NCBI RefSeq assembly: GCF_900101965.1
Contig: NZ_FNAP01000004.1
Location: 124,001 to 188,000 of the forward strand
From: Rhodospira trueperi
GTDB taxonomy: Bacteria; Pseudomonadota; Alphaproteobacteria; Rhodospirillales; Rhodospirillaceae
Direction of reading: 5' to 3'
DNA length: 64,000 bases
Shown here: positions 7,389-16,456 of the stretch, in pieces
How positions within the stretch are numbered: the stretch's first letter is position 1
Layout of the letters: the number at the start of each line of letters is the position of its first letter
Position numbers and translations under genes: made by a program
The notes under the pieces: model-generated
Told to the model about the DNA's origin: nothing
What the model saw: only the letters and a program-made list of their open reading frames with translations
Database searches by the model: none

Positions 7389-9719
7389 ATGACCGATCCG
7401 TTCGACCTGACCGACGAGCCGTTGGACGACCCGGCCCCCGGCGCGGCCGCGGCGCCGGCCCCGGCGGATGCCCCACCGCCGCCCTGGCTGACCGGTTTGA
7501 ACCCGGAGCAGCGCCACGCTGTCGAAACGACCGAGGGGCCGGTCCTGGTGCTGTCCGGCGCCGGCACCGGCAAGACCCGGGTGCTGACCACCCGCGTCGC
7601 CTATATCCTGCACCGGCGCCTGACGCGGCCGTGGCGGGTGCTGGCGGTGACCTTCACCAACCGGGCGGCCCGCGAGATGCGGGAGCGACTCGGGTCCATG
7701 ATCGGCCCGGTATCCGAGAGCGTCTGGCTCGGCACCTTCCACGCGCTGAGCCTGAAGATTCTGCGTCGTCACGCCGGGCTGGCCGGGCTGCGCGACGGGT
7801 TCACCATTCTGGATGCCGACGACCAGCTCCGCCTGCTCAAGCAACTCATGACCGACGCCGGCCTTGACCCCAAGCGCGAGCCGCCCAAGGGCCTGATGGG
7901 CCGCATCCAGCGCTGGAAGGATCGCGGCCTGACCCCTGACCGGGTGCCCGAGGACGACGTGAAGGGCGCCGCCGGCCGCCGCGCCGGGGACCTTTATGCG
8001 CGCTATCAGGCGCGGCTTCTTGAACTCAACGCCTGCGATTTCGGGGATCTGCTGTTGCACACCCTGGGGATCCTGCAAAAACACCCCGACGTCGCCGAAG
8101 AGTACCAGACCCGCTTCGACTACATCCTGGTGGACGAGTACCAGGACACCAACGTCGCCCAGTACCTGTGGTTGCGCCTGTTGGCGGCGCGGCACAAGAA
8201 CCTGTGCTGCGTCGGCGACGACGACCAGTCGATCTACTCGTGGCGCGGCGCCGAGGTTGGCAACATCCTGCGCTTCGAGACCGACTATCCGGGTGCGGCC
8301 GTCATCCGCCTGGAGCGCAACTATCGCTCCGCTCCGCCCATCCTGGGCGCCGCGTCGGCCTTGATTCGCCACAACGCCGACCGTCTGGGCAAGGACCTGA
8401 TCGCCGCCGGAGCCACCGCCGACGACCCCGACGCGCCGCCGGTCAAGGTGCGCGGCCTGTGGGACGGCGAGGCCGAGGCGCGCTGGGTGGTGGAGGAGAT
8501 CGAGGCTCTGGGGCACGAGGGCCTGCCCGCCGCCGGCACCGCGATTCTGGTCCGCGCCACCTTCCAAATGCGCGAGTTCGAAGACCGCTTGATGGCCTGC
8601 GGTGTGCCCTATCAGGTCATCGGTGGCCCGCGCTTCTACGAGCGCCTGGAGATCCGCGATGCCCTGGCCTACCTGCGGCTGGTGGCGCAGCCGGACGATG
8701 ATCTGGCGTTCGAACGCATCGTCAACACGCCCAAGCGCAGCTTGGGCGAGGCCAGCCTTCAGATTGTGCAGAAGCATGCCCGGGCCGAGGGCAAGCCGCT
8801 GCTGAACGCCGCCCGTGACCTGTCGGACGGCGACGACCTGAAGGCGCGGGCGAAAAAGGCGCTGGCCGCGTTCGTCGCCGACGTGGACCGCTGGCGCGCG
8901 CTGGTGGGCGGGCTGCCCCCGGCCGAGCTGTGCGCCACGATCCTGGAAGAGTCCGGCTACGCCGCCATGTGGAAGGCCGACAAGAGCCCCGACGCCCCCG
9001 GCCGGGTTGAGAACCTGGAGGAACTGGTCGGCGCGGTGGCCGAGTTCGAGAGCCTGGACGCCTTCCTGGAGCACATCGCCCTGGTGATGGAGACCGAGAG
9101 CAAGGGGGCCGCCGCCGGGGTGACCCTGATGACCCTGCACGGCGCCAAGGGCCTGGAGTTCGACGTCGTGTTCCTGCCGGGGTGGGAGGAGGACATTTTC
9201 CCCCACCGCCGTGCCCTGGAGGAGGGCGGGCAGGCCTCGCTGGAGGAGGAGCGCCGGCTGGCCTATGTCGGCCTGACGCGGGCGCGTAAGCGGGCGTTCG
9301 TCTCCTTCGCCGCCAACCGGCGCATCTACAACAACTGGCAGGCGTCGCTGCCCAGCCGCTTCGTGGACGAACTGCCCGACGACTTCGTCGAGAAGGCCAG
9401 CGATACCGGCCTGTACGGCGCCGTCACCGCCGGCTTCGCCGAGGAGCCGGGCGGCTGGGGCACGCGACACGCCCGGCGCTCGCTCAACGGCAATGGGAAT
9501 GGCGGAGGCGGTGGCGGCACGCGCCTGTCTCCCGGCACCGGCTCATGGAAGGCGCGCGACCGCTCCGGCGAGGGCACGGACATCGCCGTCGGCCAGCGCG
9601 TGTTTCACCAGAAGTTCGGCTACGGCCGGGTGCTGTCCAACGACGGCGGCAAGCTGGCCGTGGACTTCGAAAAGGCCGGCCGCAAGACCGTGGTGGCGGG
9701 GTTTGTGGAGGCGGCATAG
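7389..9719 (+). CDS. pcrA/uvrD: ATP-dependent DNA helicase, UvrD/PcrA type
   Basis: A superfamily 1A 3'-5' helicase for DNA repair and replication fork maintenance. The product has 776 residues. Visible motifs in order: Q-motif region LNPEQRHAV, Walker A SGAGTGKT (56-63), Walker B DEYQDTN (starting about residue 249), motif III GDDDQSIYSWRGA, motif V TLHGAKGLEFDVVF and motif VI RLAYVGLTRARKR. The C-terminus carries the PcrA/UvrD tail (VGQRVFHQKFGYGRVLS) known to contact RNA polymerase in relatives. A Gly/Asn-rich linker at about 700-712 precedes it. The frame opens much earlier, but ATG 7389 has GGGGGAGCC just upstream and begins an acidic, Ala/Pro-rich lead. Confidence 0.95.
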   Translation: MTDPFDLTDEPLDDPAPGAAAAPAPADAPPPPWLTGLNPEQRHAVETTEGPVLVLSGAGTGKTRVLTTRVAYILHRRLTRPWRVLAVTFTNRAAREMRERLGSMIGPVSESVWLGTFHALSLKILRRHAGLAGLRDGFTILDADDQLRLLKQLMTDAGLDPKREPPKGLMGRIQRWKDRGLTPDRVPEDDVKGAAGRRAGDLYARYQARLLELNACDFGDLLLHTLGILQKHPDVAEEYQTRFDYILVDEYQDTNVAQYLWLRLLAARHKNLCCVGDDDQSIYSWRGAEVGNILRFETDYPGAAVIRLERNYRSAPPILGAASALIRHNADRLGKDLIAAGATADDPDAPPVKVRGLWDGEAEARWVVEEIEALGHEGLPAAGTAILVRATFQMREFEDRLMACGVPYQVIGGPRFYERLEIRDALAYLRLVAQPDDDLAFERIVNTPKRSLGEASLQIVQKHARAEGKPLLNAARDLSDGDDLKARAKKALAAFVADVDRWRALVGGLPPAELCATILEESGYAAMWKADKSPDAPGRVENLEELVGAVAEFESLDAFLEHIALVMETESKGAAAGVTLMTLHGAKGLEFDVVFLPGWEEDIFPHRRALEEGGQASLEEERRLAYVGLTRARKRAFVSFAANRRIYNNWQASLPSRFVDELPDDFVEKASDTGLYGAVTAGFAEEPGGWGTRHARRSLNGNGNGGGGGGTRLSPGTGSWKARDRSGEGTDIAVGQRVFHQKFGYGRVLSNDGGKLAVDFEKAGRKTVVAGFVEAA

Positions 9720-9860
9720 GGAGGGGCATGCCGCGCGCGGGGGCGCGTTCGGCCCCGAATTTCAAGAAACGGTCATGCCTCCGGATGGGACCGCCGTCGC
9801 ATGGTGCCGGCCGCGCGGGCGGCCGCGCTGACAGAGCCACCGATACCGAAGAGAGCTTTG

Positions 9861-10967
9861 ATGCGTGATCCCCTGCTGCTGACCCCCGGCCCCGCCACCA
9901 CCGACATCGCCGTCAAGGCCGCCATGCTGCGCGACTGGGGGTCGTGGGACGACGATTTCCGCGCTGTCACCGCCGAGATCCGCCGCCGCCTGCGGGCCAT
10001 CCTGGGGCCGGCGGGCACCGATTACGAGTGCGTGCCGATGCAGGGCTCCGGCAGCTTCGTGGTCGAGGCCATGCTGGGCACCCTGGTGCCGCCGGACGGC
10101 AAGGCGCTGGTGCTGATGAACGGCGCCTACGGCAAGCGCATCACCCGCACGCTCCAGGTCATGGGCCGGCCGCCGGTGGTTCTGGACAAGGGTGACTATC
10201 TGCCCCCGACCCCGGCGGAGGTGGACACCCTGCTGGCCGCCGATCCGGCGATCACGCATGTCGTCGTGGTCCACTGCGAAACCAGTTCCGGCATTCTCAA
10301 CCCGGTGGAGGCCATCGCCCGCGTCGTCGCTGGGCACGGCCGCCGCCTGCTGATCGACGCCATGAGCAGCTTCGGCGCGCTCGACCTCGACCCGGCGCGC
10401 ATCCCCTTCGACGCCGTGGTGGCCTCCGCCAACAAGTGCCTGGAGGGCGTGCCCGGCTTCGGCTGGGCGCTGGTGCGCCGCGATGTGCTGGAGGCGGCGG
10501 CGGGCAACGCCCATTCCCTCAGCCTCGACCTAGCCGACCAGTGGCGCCACATGGAGGCCACGGGGCAATGGCGTTTCACCCCGCCGACCCATGTGGTCGT
10601 GGCCCTGCGGGCGGCGCTGGACGCCTACGAGGCCGAGGGCGGCCTGCCCGCGCGCGGCGCCCGCTACGAGGCCAACCGCGCCGCCCTGGTGGAGGCCATG
10701 GCCGGGATCGGCATCCGGCCGTTCCTGGAGCCGGATGTGATGAGCCCGATCATCGTCACGTTCCGGTGCCCGGACGATCCGGCGTTCGACTTCCCGGCCT
10801 TCTATGAGGCGGTCAAGCGGCGCGGGTTCGTGCTGTACCCCGGCAAGCTGACGGAGGCCGAGACCTTCCGCGTCGGCTGCATCGGGCAGGTCTGGCCGGC
10901 CGACATGCGCGCCGCCGTGGCCGCCGTTGCCGAGGCCTGCGCCGAGATGGGGGTGAGCCTGCCATGA
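9861..10967 (+). CDS. phnW: 2-aminoethylphosphonate:pyruvate aminotransferase
   Basis: A PLP enzyme that converts 2-aminoethylphosphonate and pyruvate to phosphonoacetaldehyde and alanine. The 368-residue product shows the class V aminotransferase pattern: LLLTPGPATT at the start, QGSGSFVVEAML, CETSSGILNP, DAMSSFGAL, and SANKCLEGVPGF with the PLP Lys at 192. ATG 9861 was chosen because the family begins right at the PLLLTPGP motif. The stop overlaps the start of phnX (ATGA), so the two are translationally coupled. No phosphonate transporter or regulator is adjacent. Confidence 0.95.
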   Translation: MRDPLLLTPGPATTDIAVKAAMLRDWGSWDDDFRAVTAEIRRRLRAILGPAGTDYECVPMQGSGSFVVEAMLGTLVPPDGKALVLMNGAYGKRITRTLQVMGRPPVVLDKGDYLPPTPAEVDTLLAADPAITHVVVVHCETSSGILNPVEAIARVVAGHGRRLLIDAMSSFGALDLDPARIPFDAVVASANKCLEGVPGFGWALVRRDVLEAAAGNAHSLSLDLADQWRHMEATGQWRFTPPTHVVVALRAALDAYEAEGGLPARGARYEANRAALVEAMAGIGIRPFLEPDVMSPIIVTFRCPDDPAFDFPAFYEAVKRRGFVLYPGKLTEAETFRVGCIGQVWPADMRAAVAAVAEACAEMGVSLP

Positions 10968-11794
10968 CCTTCCGCTATGCCCGCGCCTATACGGGGCCGT
11001 TGCGCGCCGTCGTGTTCGACTGGGCCGGCACGCTGATCGACTTCGGCTGCCGGGCGCCGGCGGCCGTCTTCCAGGCCATCTTCGCCGAGGCCGGCGTGCC
11101 GGTCACCGAAGCCGAGGCGCGCGCGCCCATGGGCCTGCCCAAGCGCGATCACATCGCCGCCGTCGGTGCGGCGCCACGCGTGGCCGCCGCGTGGCGCGCG
11201 GCCCACGGCCGACCCTTTGGCGAGGCCGATGTGGACGCACTCTATGACGTCTTTCTGCCGCGCCAGATCGACACCGTGGGACAGTATGCGGATCTCATCC
11301 CCGGCGTGGCGGCGGCGGTGGCGGCGGCCCGCGCGCGCGGGCTGCTGATCGGCTCCACCACCGGGTACACGCGGGACATCATGGACATCTGCCTTGCCCG
11401 CGCGGCCGAGCAGGGCCTGACGGTCGACGCGCTGGCGTGTGCCGGTGACCTGCCGCGCGGCCGGCCCGGCCCCTACCTGCTGTGGCGCGTGCTGACCGAG
11501 TTGGCGGTCTACCCACCCGAGTCGGTGGTCAAGGTCGGCGACACCCCGGCCGACGTCGAGGAAGGGCTCAACGCCGGCTGCTGGGTGGTGGCGGTCGCGG
11601 CCTGCGGCAACGAGACCGGCCTGTCGGAGGCCGACCTCGCGGCTCTGCCCGAGGCCGAGCGCGCCGCCCGGATCGAGCGGGCGCGGGGTGTGCTGGCCCG
11701 CGCGGGCGCCCATGTGGTGATCGACAGCACCGCCGACCTGCCGGCGATTCTGGACGACCTGTCGGCCCGCTTCGCGCGGGGCCAGCGGCCGTAG
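10964..11794 (+). CDS. phnX: Phosphonoacetaldehyde hydrolase (phosphonatase)
   Basis: A HAD-superfamily enzyme that cleaves the C-P bond of phosphonoacetaldehyde to acetaldehyde and phosphate, releasing phosphorus from 2-aminoethylphosphonate together with PhnW. The product has 276 residues. The nucleophile is D19 in VVFDWAGT, and the Schiff-base Lys expected in this subfamily is K60 in GLPKRDH. The C-terminal HAD motif VVKVGDTPADVEEGLNAG is present. It overlaps phnW by four bases. Length and order are typical of the phosphonatase pathway. Confidence 0.95.
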   Translation: MTFRYARAYTGPLRAVVFDWAGTLIDFGCRAPAAVFQAIFAEAGVPVTEAEARAPMGLPKRDHIAAVGAAPRVAAAWRAAHGRPFGEADVDALYDVFLPRQIDTVGQYADLIPGVAAAVAAARARGLLIGSTTGYTRDIMDICLARAAEQGLTVDALACAGDLPRGRPGPYLLWRVLTELAVYPPESVVKVGDTPADVEEGLNAGCWVVAVAACGNETGLSEADLAALPEAERAARIERARGVLARAGAHVVIDSTADLPAILDDLSARFARGQRP

Positions 11795-11799
11795 GCCGT

Positions 11800-12600
11800 T
11801 TACGGCTGATGGGTTTCCAGGCCTGTCGTGGCGGGCGCGCCGCGTTCCATTCGGTCCATCAGGCCGTCCATCGCCGCCGTCAACAGGCCGTCCGTGACCG
11901 TCACGCCGTCCACCGTGCGGCCGACCAGCGAGGCGCACAGGTTGAGCGCCGCCAACGGTGCCTCGTGGGCCTGTCGCAGCGTGTCCCAGGCCGGGCCGCC
12001 GCCGGTCGCCAGATCGCGCAGCACCGGCGGGCTGGCCATGCCGACGGATTCGATCAGCGGGAAATCGGCGACGCCGTGCAGGTGGGTCAGCATCTTGGGG
12101 CCGATGATTTGCGGGGACGTTCGGCCGGGTGCCGCGCGCGCCAGCAGACCGCCCGCGACGTGGATCAGGAACGGCAGCACCGGATCGCCCGGGCCGAACA
12201 CGCACACCGCGTTGTGAACATGGCGGCGCACACGCGGCTCGCGTCCGTCCGGGCGGACCTCGACCCAGGTCTCGCGGCCGAAGGCATGGGTGCCCGCCGT
12301 GCTCAGGTCGAGTCGATCCGGCGCGAAGACGAACACGTCGGCGTCGAGCCACGCCACGCGCTCCCAGCGACCGCTCGCCAGTTCATCCCGGATCCAGAGC
12401 AGGCGGGCGAGATCGGCGCGCACCGGCCCGCGCGCATCCCGTGCCGCCAGCGCGGGCGGTAGACGGTCGAACAGGGTGTCGCCCTCAAGGCGGTGGTCCG
12501 CACCGACGCGCCCGGCCCACGCCCGCACGCTGGCCACGCATCGGCGCACCCAGGCGGGCGCGTCCGGCCCGTGCGACTGCAGGACCAGCAAACCGCCCAC
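11800..12600 (-). CDS. Glycosyltransferase-like protein with DxD motif
   Basis: A 266-residue protein I cannot name. It resembles small nucleotide-sugar glycosyltransferases of the GT-A kind. It has an N-terminal strand (GGLLVLQSHG), the segment RADLARLLWIRDELASG, and WLDADVFVF, whose DAD is placed like a metal-binding DxD. The GTG at 12600 is one base after the stop of the upstream carbonic-anhydrase-like gene, so translation is probably coupled. No good ribosome site is seen on its own. It converges on phnX with a 5-base gap. The substrate is unknown, and a non-enzymatic relative cannot be excluded. Confidence 0.5.
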   Translation of the reverse strand: MGGLLVLQSHGPDAPAWVRRCVASVRAWAGRVGADHRLEGDTLFDRLPPALAARDARGPVRADLARLLWIRDELASGRWERVAWLDADVFVFAPDRLDLSTAGTHAFGRETWVEVRPDGREPRVRRHVHNAVCVFGPGDPVLPFLIHVAGGLLARAAPGRTSPQIIGPKMLTHLHGVADFPLIESVGMASPPVLRDLATGGGPAWDTLRQAHEAPLAALNLCASLVGRTVDGVTVTDGLLTAAMDGLMDRMERGAPATTGLETHQP

Positions 12601-12601
12601 G

Positions 12602-13141
12602 TCAGGAGGCGGCGCGCGCGGCCAGGACCTCGCAGTATTCGCGGGCCAGTGCGGCGTAGCGGTCGGCCTGCTCCTGCCAGGTCTTGGTATCGTCCTCGGT
12701 CAGGTCCCGCTTGAGTTTCGCCGGGCTGCCGGCCCACAGTTCGCCGGCCTTGACCCGCTTGCCGGGGGTGACCAGCGCCCCGGCAGCGACCATGGCGCCC
12801 GTCTCCACCACGCAGCCGTCCATGACCGTCGCGTTCATGCCGACGAAGCAGCGGTCCTCCAGGGTGCAGGCGTGGATCAGGGCCTGATGGCCGATGGTGA
12901 CGGAATCGCCGATGTAGGTTCCGAAGGTCCCCTTGCTGACGTGGATCACCGTGCCGTCCTGAACATTGGTGTTGGCGCCGATGCGGATTTCGTGCACATC
13001 GCCGCGCACCACGCACCCGAACCAGATGCCGGTTCCCGGCCCGATTTCGGTGTCACCGATGACCGTGGCGCCGGGCGCGACGAAGGCGTCCGGCGCGATG
13101 GTCGGCAGCACGCCCCGATAGGGCAGGATGATGGGGGTCAT
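12602..13141 (-). CDS. Gamma-carbonic anhydrase family protein
   Basis: A left-handed beta-helix (hexapeptide repeat) protein of 179 residues. Repeats run from FVAPGATVIGDTEIG to about GALVTPGKRVKAG. The three zinc-type His positions are present in TVIHVS, TIGHQALIH, and the preceding GDVHEIRIG region carries the conserved Asp/Arg. Members of this family include active carbonic anhydrases, accessory subunits and related acyltransferases, so activity cannot be fixed from sequence. ATG 13141 starts at MTPIILPYRG. The open frame further upstream has no support. It follows argC by 20 bases and is probably in the same transcript. Confidence 0.85.
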   Translation of the reverse strand: MTPIILPYRGVLPTIAPDAFVAPGATVIGDTEIGPGTGIWFGCVVRGDVHEIRIGANTNVQDGTVIHVSKGTFGTYIGDSVTIGHQALIHACTLEDRCFVGMNATVMDGCVVETGAMVAAGALVTPGKRVKAGELWAGSPAKLKRDLTEDDTKTWQEQADRYAALAREYCEVLAARAAS

Positions 13142-13161
13142 GGCGAGGACCTCCGCAGGTG

Positions 13162-14214
13162 TCAGGGGAAGATCGGTTGCAGGGCCAGCCCGGCGGTTTC
13201 CGGCAGACCGAGCATGACGTTCATGTTCTGGATCGCCTGACCGGCGGCGCCCTTGACCAGATTGTCGATGGCCGTGACCAGGATCACCCGGCCGGGCAGG
13301 CGGTCGTCGGCGGCGCCGATCAGGCACAGGTTGGAGCCGCGCACATGCCGCGTCTGCGGCAGCGTGCCCTTCGGCAGCACCTTGACGAACGGTTCGCCCT
13401 GGAACCGGACGGTCAGCTTTGACAGCAGGGTGCCGGCATCGGCTTCACCGACCGTGCGCACGTAGATGGTGCACAGGATGCCTCTGTTCATGGGCACCAG
13501 ATGCGGTGTGAAGTTGACCAGCAGGGGGCGGCGCGCGGCGCGCGACAGTCCCTGCTCGATCTCCGGGGCGTGGCGGTGGCTGGCGACGGCGTAGGCATGC
13601 AGGCCCTCCGAGACCTCGCCGTGCAGCAAGCCCTCCTTGGCGCCCCGGCCGGCGCCGCTGACGCCCGACTTGGCGTCGATGATGATGTCGTCGGGCTCGA
13701 TCAGGCCCGACTCGATCAACGGAATCAGCGCCAGTTGCGGGCCGGTCGGATAGCAGCCGGGATTGGCGACCAGTCGCGCGTTCGCGACCCGCTCCCGATC
13801 CAGTTCGGTCAGGCCGTAGATGGCGGTCTTCTGAAGCTCCGGCGCCTTGTGCGGGCCGCCGTACCATTCGGCGTAGACGTCGGTGTCGAACAGACGGAAG
13901 TCCGCCGACAGATCGACGATGCGCAGGTGCTCCGGCAGGCGGGCGATCACGGCCTGGGTGGTGGCGTGGGGCAGGGCGCAGAACACCACATCGACGCCAG
14001 CCCAGTCCTCGGCCGTCACGTCGTCGATGGAGACCAAGGGCGGTGCCTTGACCTGGGCGAGGTGGGGGAACACGGCGCCCAGGGTTTGGCCGGCGCGGCG
14101 GTCGGCGGTGAGGATCGCAAGCTCGGTATTGGGATGGGTGTCCAGCAGGCGCACCAGTTCCGCGCCGGTGTAGCCGCTGGCGCCGAGAATCGCGATCTTG
14201 ACCGTCTTCGTCAT
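13162..14214 (-). CDS. argC: N-acetyl-gamma-glutamyl-phosphate reductase
   Basis: An NADPH-dependent reductase that makes N-acetylglutamate semialdehyde, the third step of arginine synthesis. The 350-residue product is normal for the long form. It has a Rossmann start VKIAILGASGYTGAELVRLL, FCALPHATTQ, active-site C154 in VANPGCYPTG, and the SHRHAPEIEQGL and HLVPMNRGIL motifs. It heads a minus-strand run with the carbonic-anhydrase-like and glycosyltransferase-like genes. The gap to fliO (14215-14453) shows no further gene. Confidence 0.97.
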   Translation of the reverse strand: MTKTVKIAILGASGYTGAELVRLLDTHPNTELAILTADRRAGQTLGAVFPHLAQVKAPPLVSIDDVTAEDWAGVDVVFCALPHATTQAVIARLPEHLRIVDLSADFRLFDTDVYAEWYGGPHKAPELQKTAIYGLTELDRERVANARLVANPGCYPTGPQLALIPLIESGLIEPDDIIIDAKSGVSGAGRGAKEGLLHGEVSEGLHAYAVASHRHAPEIEQGLSRAARRPLLVNFTPHLVPMNRGILCTIYVRTVGEADAGTLLSKLTVRFQGEPFVKVLPKGTLPQTRHVRGSNLCLIGAADDRLPGRVILVTAIDNLVKGAAGQAIQNMNVMLGLPETAGLALQPIFP

Positions 14215-14453
14215 GGGACGGGGCTTCCCCTATTCGTATGGGTGGGAACGGCCGACACCATGCCCGATCACGCGGCGGGTCTCAAGGTGGCGCTGAACCG
14301 CGTTCAGGGCTGCTGGAGTCATCTCCGACGCCGGCATTAAGCCCACGTTAGGTCTCCCGATGCTATGCCCTGTAGGAACCATCGTGCGCCGTGCGGTGCC
14401 GAAGCCTCCCTCCCGAGGCCGGGGCCGCCGGCCTGCCCTCTGGTGCGCGCCTC

Positions 14454-14807
14454 ATGGACCTGGACACCTATACCCGGTTTGCCCTCGCCCTGATGCTGGT
14501 GCTGGGCCTCATATTCCTGATGGCCGCGTTGCTGCGGCGGTTCGGGTCGGGGGCCGGCGCGGCCGGTGGCGGGCGTGGCGCGCGCCGCCGCCTGGGCGTG
14601 GTGGAGGGCGCCGTTGTCGACAACCGGCGCCGGCTGGTGCTGGTGCGGCGCGATGACCGCGAGCACCTGCTGCTCATCGGCGGCGTCACCGATCTGGTCG
14701 TCGAGCGCGACATCGTGCCCCCCGCGATGCCGGAGCCGCCGCAGGAGGCGCCGACGCCGTCCTTTCGGACCTTCCTGGCGCGCGGTCAGCAGGCGGGGTC
14801 GTCATGA
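14454..14807 (+). CDS. fliO: FliO-like flagellar export assembly protein
   Basis: A 117-residue protein with one N-terminal TM helix (about 8-26, ALALMLVLGLIFLMAALL), a basic Gly/Arg stretch and a cytoplasmic beta domain (RLGVVEGAVVDNRRRLVLVRRDDREHLLLIGG) ending in a Pro-rich tail. This layout is that of FliO, which stabilises FliP during assembly of the flagellar type III export gate. FliO sequences diverge strongly, so the call leans on the adjacent fliP, whose ATG lies four bases inside this gene's end. The start at 14454 is the first ATG before the helix. Its ribosome site is weak. Confidence 0.75.
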   Translation: MDLDTYTRFALALMLVLGLIFLMAALLRRFGSGAGAAGGGRGARRRLGVVEGAVVDNRRRLVLVRRDDREHLLLIGGVTDLVVERDIVPPAMPEPPQEAPTPSFRTFLARGQQAGSS

Positions 14808-15583
14808 CCCGGACGGCGCTCGTTCTCCTCGCGGTTCTGTCGGGCGTCCTGGCGATGGCGGTCATGGCCGCTCCTCCGGCCTGGGCGCAGCAACTGTCCA
14901 TCGACCTGGGCAACGGCGACGGCACCATGACCGCCCGCGTGGTCCAGCTTGTAGCCCTGATCACCGTGCTGTCGGTGGCGCCCGGCATTCTGCTGATGAC
15001 CACGTCTTTCATCCGCATCATCGTGGTCTTCTCCATCCTGCGCCACGCCATGGGCACGCAGACCACACCGCCCAACATGCTGTTGATGGGTCTGTCACTG
15101 TTCATGACCATGTTCATCATGGCCCCGACCTTCGAGCAATCCTGGGAGTCCGGCATCGCGCCGCTGGTCAACGAGCAGATCGACGAATTCGAAGCCTTCG
15201 ACCGGGCCGTGGTGCCGCTGCGGGAGTTCATGCTGCGCCATACCCGGCCCAAGGATCTGGCGCTGATGATCGACCTGTCGAATGCGCCGCCGGAGACCAC
15301 GGCGGACGACGCCTCGCTGGCGGCCATCGTGCCCGCCTTCGTCATCAGCGAATTGCGCCGGGCGTTCGAGATCGGGTTCCTGATCTACGTGCCGTTCGTC
15401 ATCATCGACATGGTCATCGCCTCGGTGCTGATGTCCATGGGTATGATGATGCTGCCGCCGATGATGCTGGCGCTGCCGTTCAAGCTGGTGTTCTTCGTGC
15501 TGGTGGACGGCTGGTACTTGGTGGTCGGCAGCCTGGTGCAGAGCTTCGGCGAGGCCGGCGTGGCGATTCCGCCGGGCGGATAG
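14804..15583 (+). CDS. fliP: Flagellar biosynthetic protein FliP
   Basis: A core subunit of the flagellar type III secretion export gate in the inner membrane. The 259-residue product has a cleavable-looking signal peptide (to about WAQ at 29), TM segments near 45-75, 95-115, 190-215 and 220-245, and the family signatures TTSFIRIIVVFSILRHAMGTQ (read as separate short motifs) and AFEIGFLIYVPFVIIDM. The adjacent fliO supports it. No other flagellar genes are in the window, so the rest of the regulon lies elsewhere. Confidence 0.97.
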   Translation: MTRTALVLLAVLSGVLAMAVMAAPPAWAQQLSIDLGNGDGTMTARVVQLVALITVLSVAPGILLMTTSFIRIIVVFSILRHAMGTQTTPPNMLLMGLSLFMTMFIMAPTFEQSWESGIAPLVNEQIDEFEAFDRAVVPLREFMLRHTRPKDLALMIDLSNAPPETTADDASLAAIVPAFVISELRRAFEIGFLIYVPFVIIDMVIASVLMSMGMMMLPPMMLALPFKLVFFVLVDGWYLVVGSLVQSFGEAGVAIPPGG

Positions 15584-15616
15584 GGCCGCTCAGGCCGGCT
15601 CCGCACCCGAACACGC

Positions 15617-15685
15617 GCTCTATTGAATTGATATTGAAGCAAATCGTCGTCGCGATCCGTTCCGGGTCGCTCGGGATTTGCTCTA
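15617..15685. repeat. TAGAGC-ended repeat, family 1 (copy 2, short)
   Basis: A 69-bp copy in the opposite orientation to copy 1. On the minus strand it begins TAGAGCAAATCCCGAGCGA and runs through GGATCGCGACGACGATTTGCTTCAA to a second TAGAGC, without the long terminal hairpin arm. It lies between convergent fliP and trmB, and its first TAG is the trmB stop codon. Confidence 0.8.
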
Positions 15686-16408
15686 TGATGAACCGTCCGC
15701 CCGCGCCCGCCGCCTGAAATCGAGATAGACCGGCCGGCGTCCCTGGGTCAGCGCTTTGGCCTCGTAGCGTGTCCGGACATGGTCGGCCGGGGGCCGGCGC
15801 CAATCGTCGGGCCGCCGCGCGGTCCAGGCGAAGGCCGGGTGGACGGTGGTGTGCATCAGGGTCCAGCGGATATAGCCCATGTCGTCGCTGGCCACCCGCA
15901 GCAATCCACCGTCCGCCAGCAGCCGCGCGAACAGATCCAGCCGCCGGGGGGCGATCATGCGCCGCTTGGCGTGGCGGCTCTTCGGCCAGGGATCGGGAAA
16001 GAGGACGAAGATCCGCTCCAGGCAGGCCTCAGGCAGATGCTCCAGCACGGGGCGGATGTCGTCCGGATGGACCCGCACGTTGGTCAAGCCGGCGTCGTCC
16101 ACCGCCGCCACCAGCTTGGCGACCCCGTATTCGAACACCTCGCCGCCGATGAAGCCCACGTCGGGATGCGCCGTCGCCTGGGCCGCCAGATGCTCACCGC
16201 CGCCGAAGCCGATCTCCAGCCAGACCGCGCGTTTGGGCTCTGGGAAGAGGGCCGCCGGATCGAGCGTCTCACCCTCTCCGGGGGTCGGAATGGCCAGATC
16301 GGGCAGGCGCCGCTCCATGGCCGCCTGCCGGCCGGCGCGCAGGGGCTTGCCCTTGCGCCGGCCGTAGAAGCGGACGTCCTCGGTGCGGACGGCGTTGGGG
16401 TCGGACAC
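15683..16408 (-). CDS. trmB: tRNA (guanine-N7)-methyltransferase
   Basis: Methylates N7 of G46 in tRNA with SAM. The product has 241 residues. The SAM-binding loop is EIGFGGGEHLA, the acidic GGEVFEYGVAKLV follows, and the hallmark FPDPWPKSRHAKRR is intact. The GTG at 16408 is the likely start: AGGAGGAG lies about 10 bases upstream. The frame can be read back to a TTG at 16441 but would then include the ribosome site in coding sequence. The stop TAG belongs to repeat family 1, and the last residues (ARADGSS) precede it directly. Confidence 0.93.
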   Translation of the reverse strand: MSDPNAVRTEDVRFYGRRKGKPLRAGRQAAMERRLPDLAIPTPGEGETLDPAALFPEPKRAVWLEIGFGGGEHLAAQATAHPDVGFIGGEVFEYGVAKLVAAVDDAGLTNVRVHPDDIRPVLEHLPEACLERIFVLFPDPWPKSRHAKRRMIAPRRLDLFARLLADGGLLRVASDDMGYIRWTLMHTTVHPAFAWTARRPDDWRRPPADHVRTRYEAKALTQGRRPVYLDFRRRARADGSS

Positions 16409-16456
16409 GGTCTGACACTCCTCCTCGGCGATCTCTTTCAAGGGCTCGGGATCGGC

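Noticed and set aside
6546-9470. A 974-codon frame antisense to the helicase gene, running into the GNAT gene
   Set aside because: Only the last 184 codons look like protein. The rest is the GC-rich shadow of pcrA without family motifs.
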